Assembly: GCF_002939475.1 (NCBI RefSeq)
Contig: NZ_PKFQ01000001.1
Span: 2,294,001 to 2,358,000 of the forward strand
Source: Streptomyces cinnamoneus
GTDB taxonomy: Bacteria; Actinomycetota; Actinomycetes; Streptomycetales; Streptomycetaceae
DNA: 64,000 bases
Direction of reading: 5' to 3'
Within the stretch, counting starts at the first letter, position 1, and every line of letters begins with the position of its first letter. The notes beneath the pieces are model-generated. The model did not search any database. It saw only the letters and a list, made by a program, of their open reading frames with translations, and was not told where the DNA came from. A program made the translations under genes and the position numbers. Below, piece after piece: positions 62,327-64,000 of the stretch.

Positions 62327-62358
62327 GGGGGCGCCCGGCCGGTCGGCCGGGCGCCCCC
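62327..62358. terminator. Terminator after clpX
   Basis: 14-bp perfect stem with a GGTC loop, between the convergent clpX gene and the third paralogue. Confidence 0.8.
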
Positions 62359-62381
62359 TCTTCGCACGGGTGCTGCGCGCG

Positions 62382-63668
<1,287 letters not shown>

Positions 63669-63755
63669 GAGGTGCTTCCCCTTCGCCTGGGATCCGCCTT
63701 GCTCTGCGAACCCGGGTGCTTGCCTATCGACGGTACCTTGCCGGGCCCCCCGCGC

Positions 63756-63792
63756 GGGCCCCCCTTGGCCCTACTCGGCCAAGGGAGGGCCC
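63756..63792 (-). terminator. Hairpin between clpP and clpX
   Basis: Long near-perfect inverted repeat (GGGCC-CCCTTGGCC arms) 50 bases past the clpP stop. Confidence 0.7.
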
Positions 63793-63842
63793 GTCGTCGG
63801 CGGCACGGTGGTGGCCGGGAGCTGTCGGACCGACGGGTGCGG

Positions 63843-64000
63843 TCAGACCGCCACGGACGACTTGCGCGTGGAGACGATCTGGTCCACCAGACCGTACGCG
63901 AGCGACTCCTCGGCAGTGAGGATCTTGTCGCGCTCGATGTCGTCGCGGATCTTCTCGATCGGCTGGGTGGAGTGCTTGGCCAGCATCTCCTCCAGCTGCG
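63843..64000 (-). CDS. clpP: ATP-dependent Clp protease proteolytic subunit (3' end only)
   Basis: Only the last 52 codons are in the window. They read KHSTQPIEKIRDDIERDKIL, then TAEESLAYGLVDQIVSTR and KSSVAV. This is the C-terminal handle region of ClpP, including the catalytic Asp segment (IRDDIERD). Adjacent to clpX it is most likely ClpP2 of the Streptomyces clpP1-clpP2 pair; the rest of the gene lies outside the window. Confidence 0.93.
   Translation of the reverse strand, partial: QLEEMLAKHSTQPIEKIRDDIERDKILTAEESLAYGLVDQIVSTRKSSVAV

Overview
The window is a chromosomal core segment from a Streptomyces or very close relative. GC content is very high with G/C-saturated third codon positions, GTG starts are common, and the gene order is the familiar Streptomyces one: comEC-comEA-leuS, rsfS-LCP-nadD, proA/proB, obg-rpmA-rplU-rne, the rodA/sfr-PBP2-mreDCB block, ndk-folC, valS and clpX-clpP. 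Most genes lie on the minus strand. Gene identities come from motifs and family knowledge; no database search was run.

Layout. 0-5.3 kb: DNA-uptake-type ComEC/ComEA, a DegV lipid-binding protein and a small membrane protein. 5.5-8.6 kb: leuS, preceded by a short leader peptide with three consecutive Leu codons and an intrinsic terminator, which reads as a ribosome-mediated attenuator. 8.6-11.6 kb: a secreted sedolisin (S53) protease and two identical tRNA-Ala(GGC) genes flanking a small zinc-ribbon protein. 11.7-22.1 kb: histidine phosphatase, rsfS, an LCP glycopolymer ligase, nadD, an M48 protease, two related membrane proteins, and proA and proB separated by a small gene. 22.3-32.2 kb: a TagB/TagF-like glycerophosphotransferase, obg, rpmA, rplU, a 1400-residue RNase E/G with a 4x141-bp internal repeat, and a radical-SAM-associated protein.

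32.2-37.5 kb is the most unusual part. Four genes sit between the two halves of a normally adjacent radical-SAM gene pair. They encode two secreted, paralogous His/Gly/Cys-rich repeat proteins (one carrying an ice-binding-like DUF3494 domain), a DUF5819 membrane-anchored protein, and an HTTM protein (the vitamin-K-dependent gamma-carboxylase superfamily) overlapping it. The two secreted genes arose by duplication of a whole module including the upstream region and the 3' hairpin. This is the best candidate for an undescribed system: a surface or secreted metal-binding protein pair with its own membrane modification or export partners.

37.5-50.2 kb: radical SAM protein, CYTH-CHAD protein, the cell-shape/spore-wall operon (mreB, mreC, mreD, PBP2, RodA/Sfr), ndk, DUF4233 and folC. 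50.3-56.3 kb: a second apparent insertion, between folC and valS, holding a two-component system, a UDP-GlcNAc 2-epimerase, a family-2 glycosyltransferase and a polytopic membrane protein, probably making a surface glycan. 56.4-64 kb: valS, three tandem paralogues of a proline-rich single-pass membrane protein, clpX, and the 3' end of clpP.

Two themes cut across the window. Many genes have a TANNNT hexamer 6-8 bases before the start codon and no Shine-Dalgarno sequence, the signature of leaderless transcripts. Two genes appear to start at CTG.
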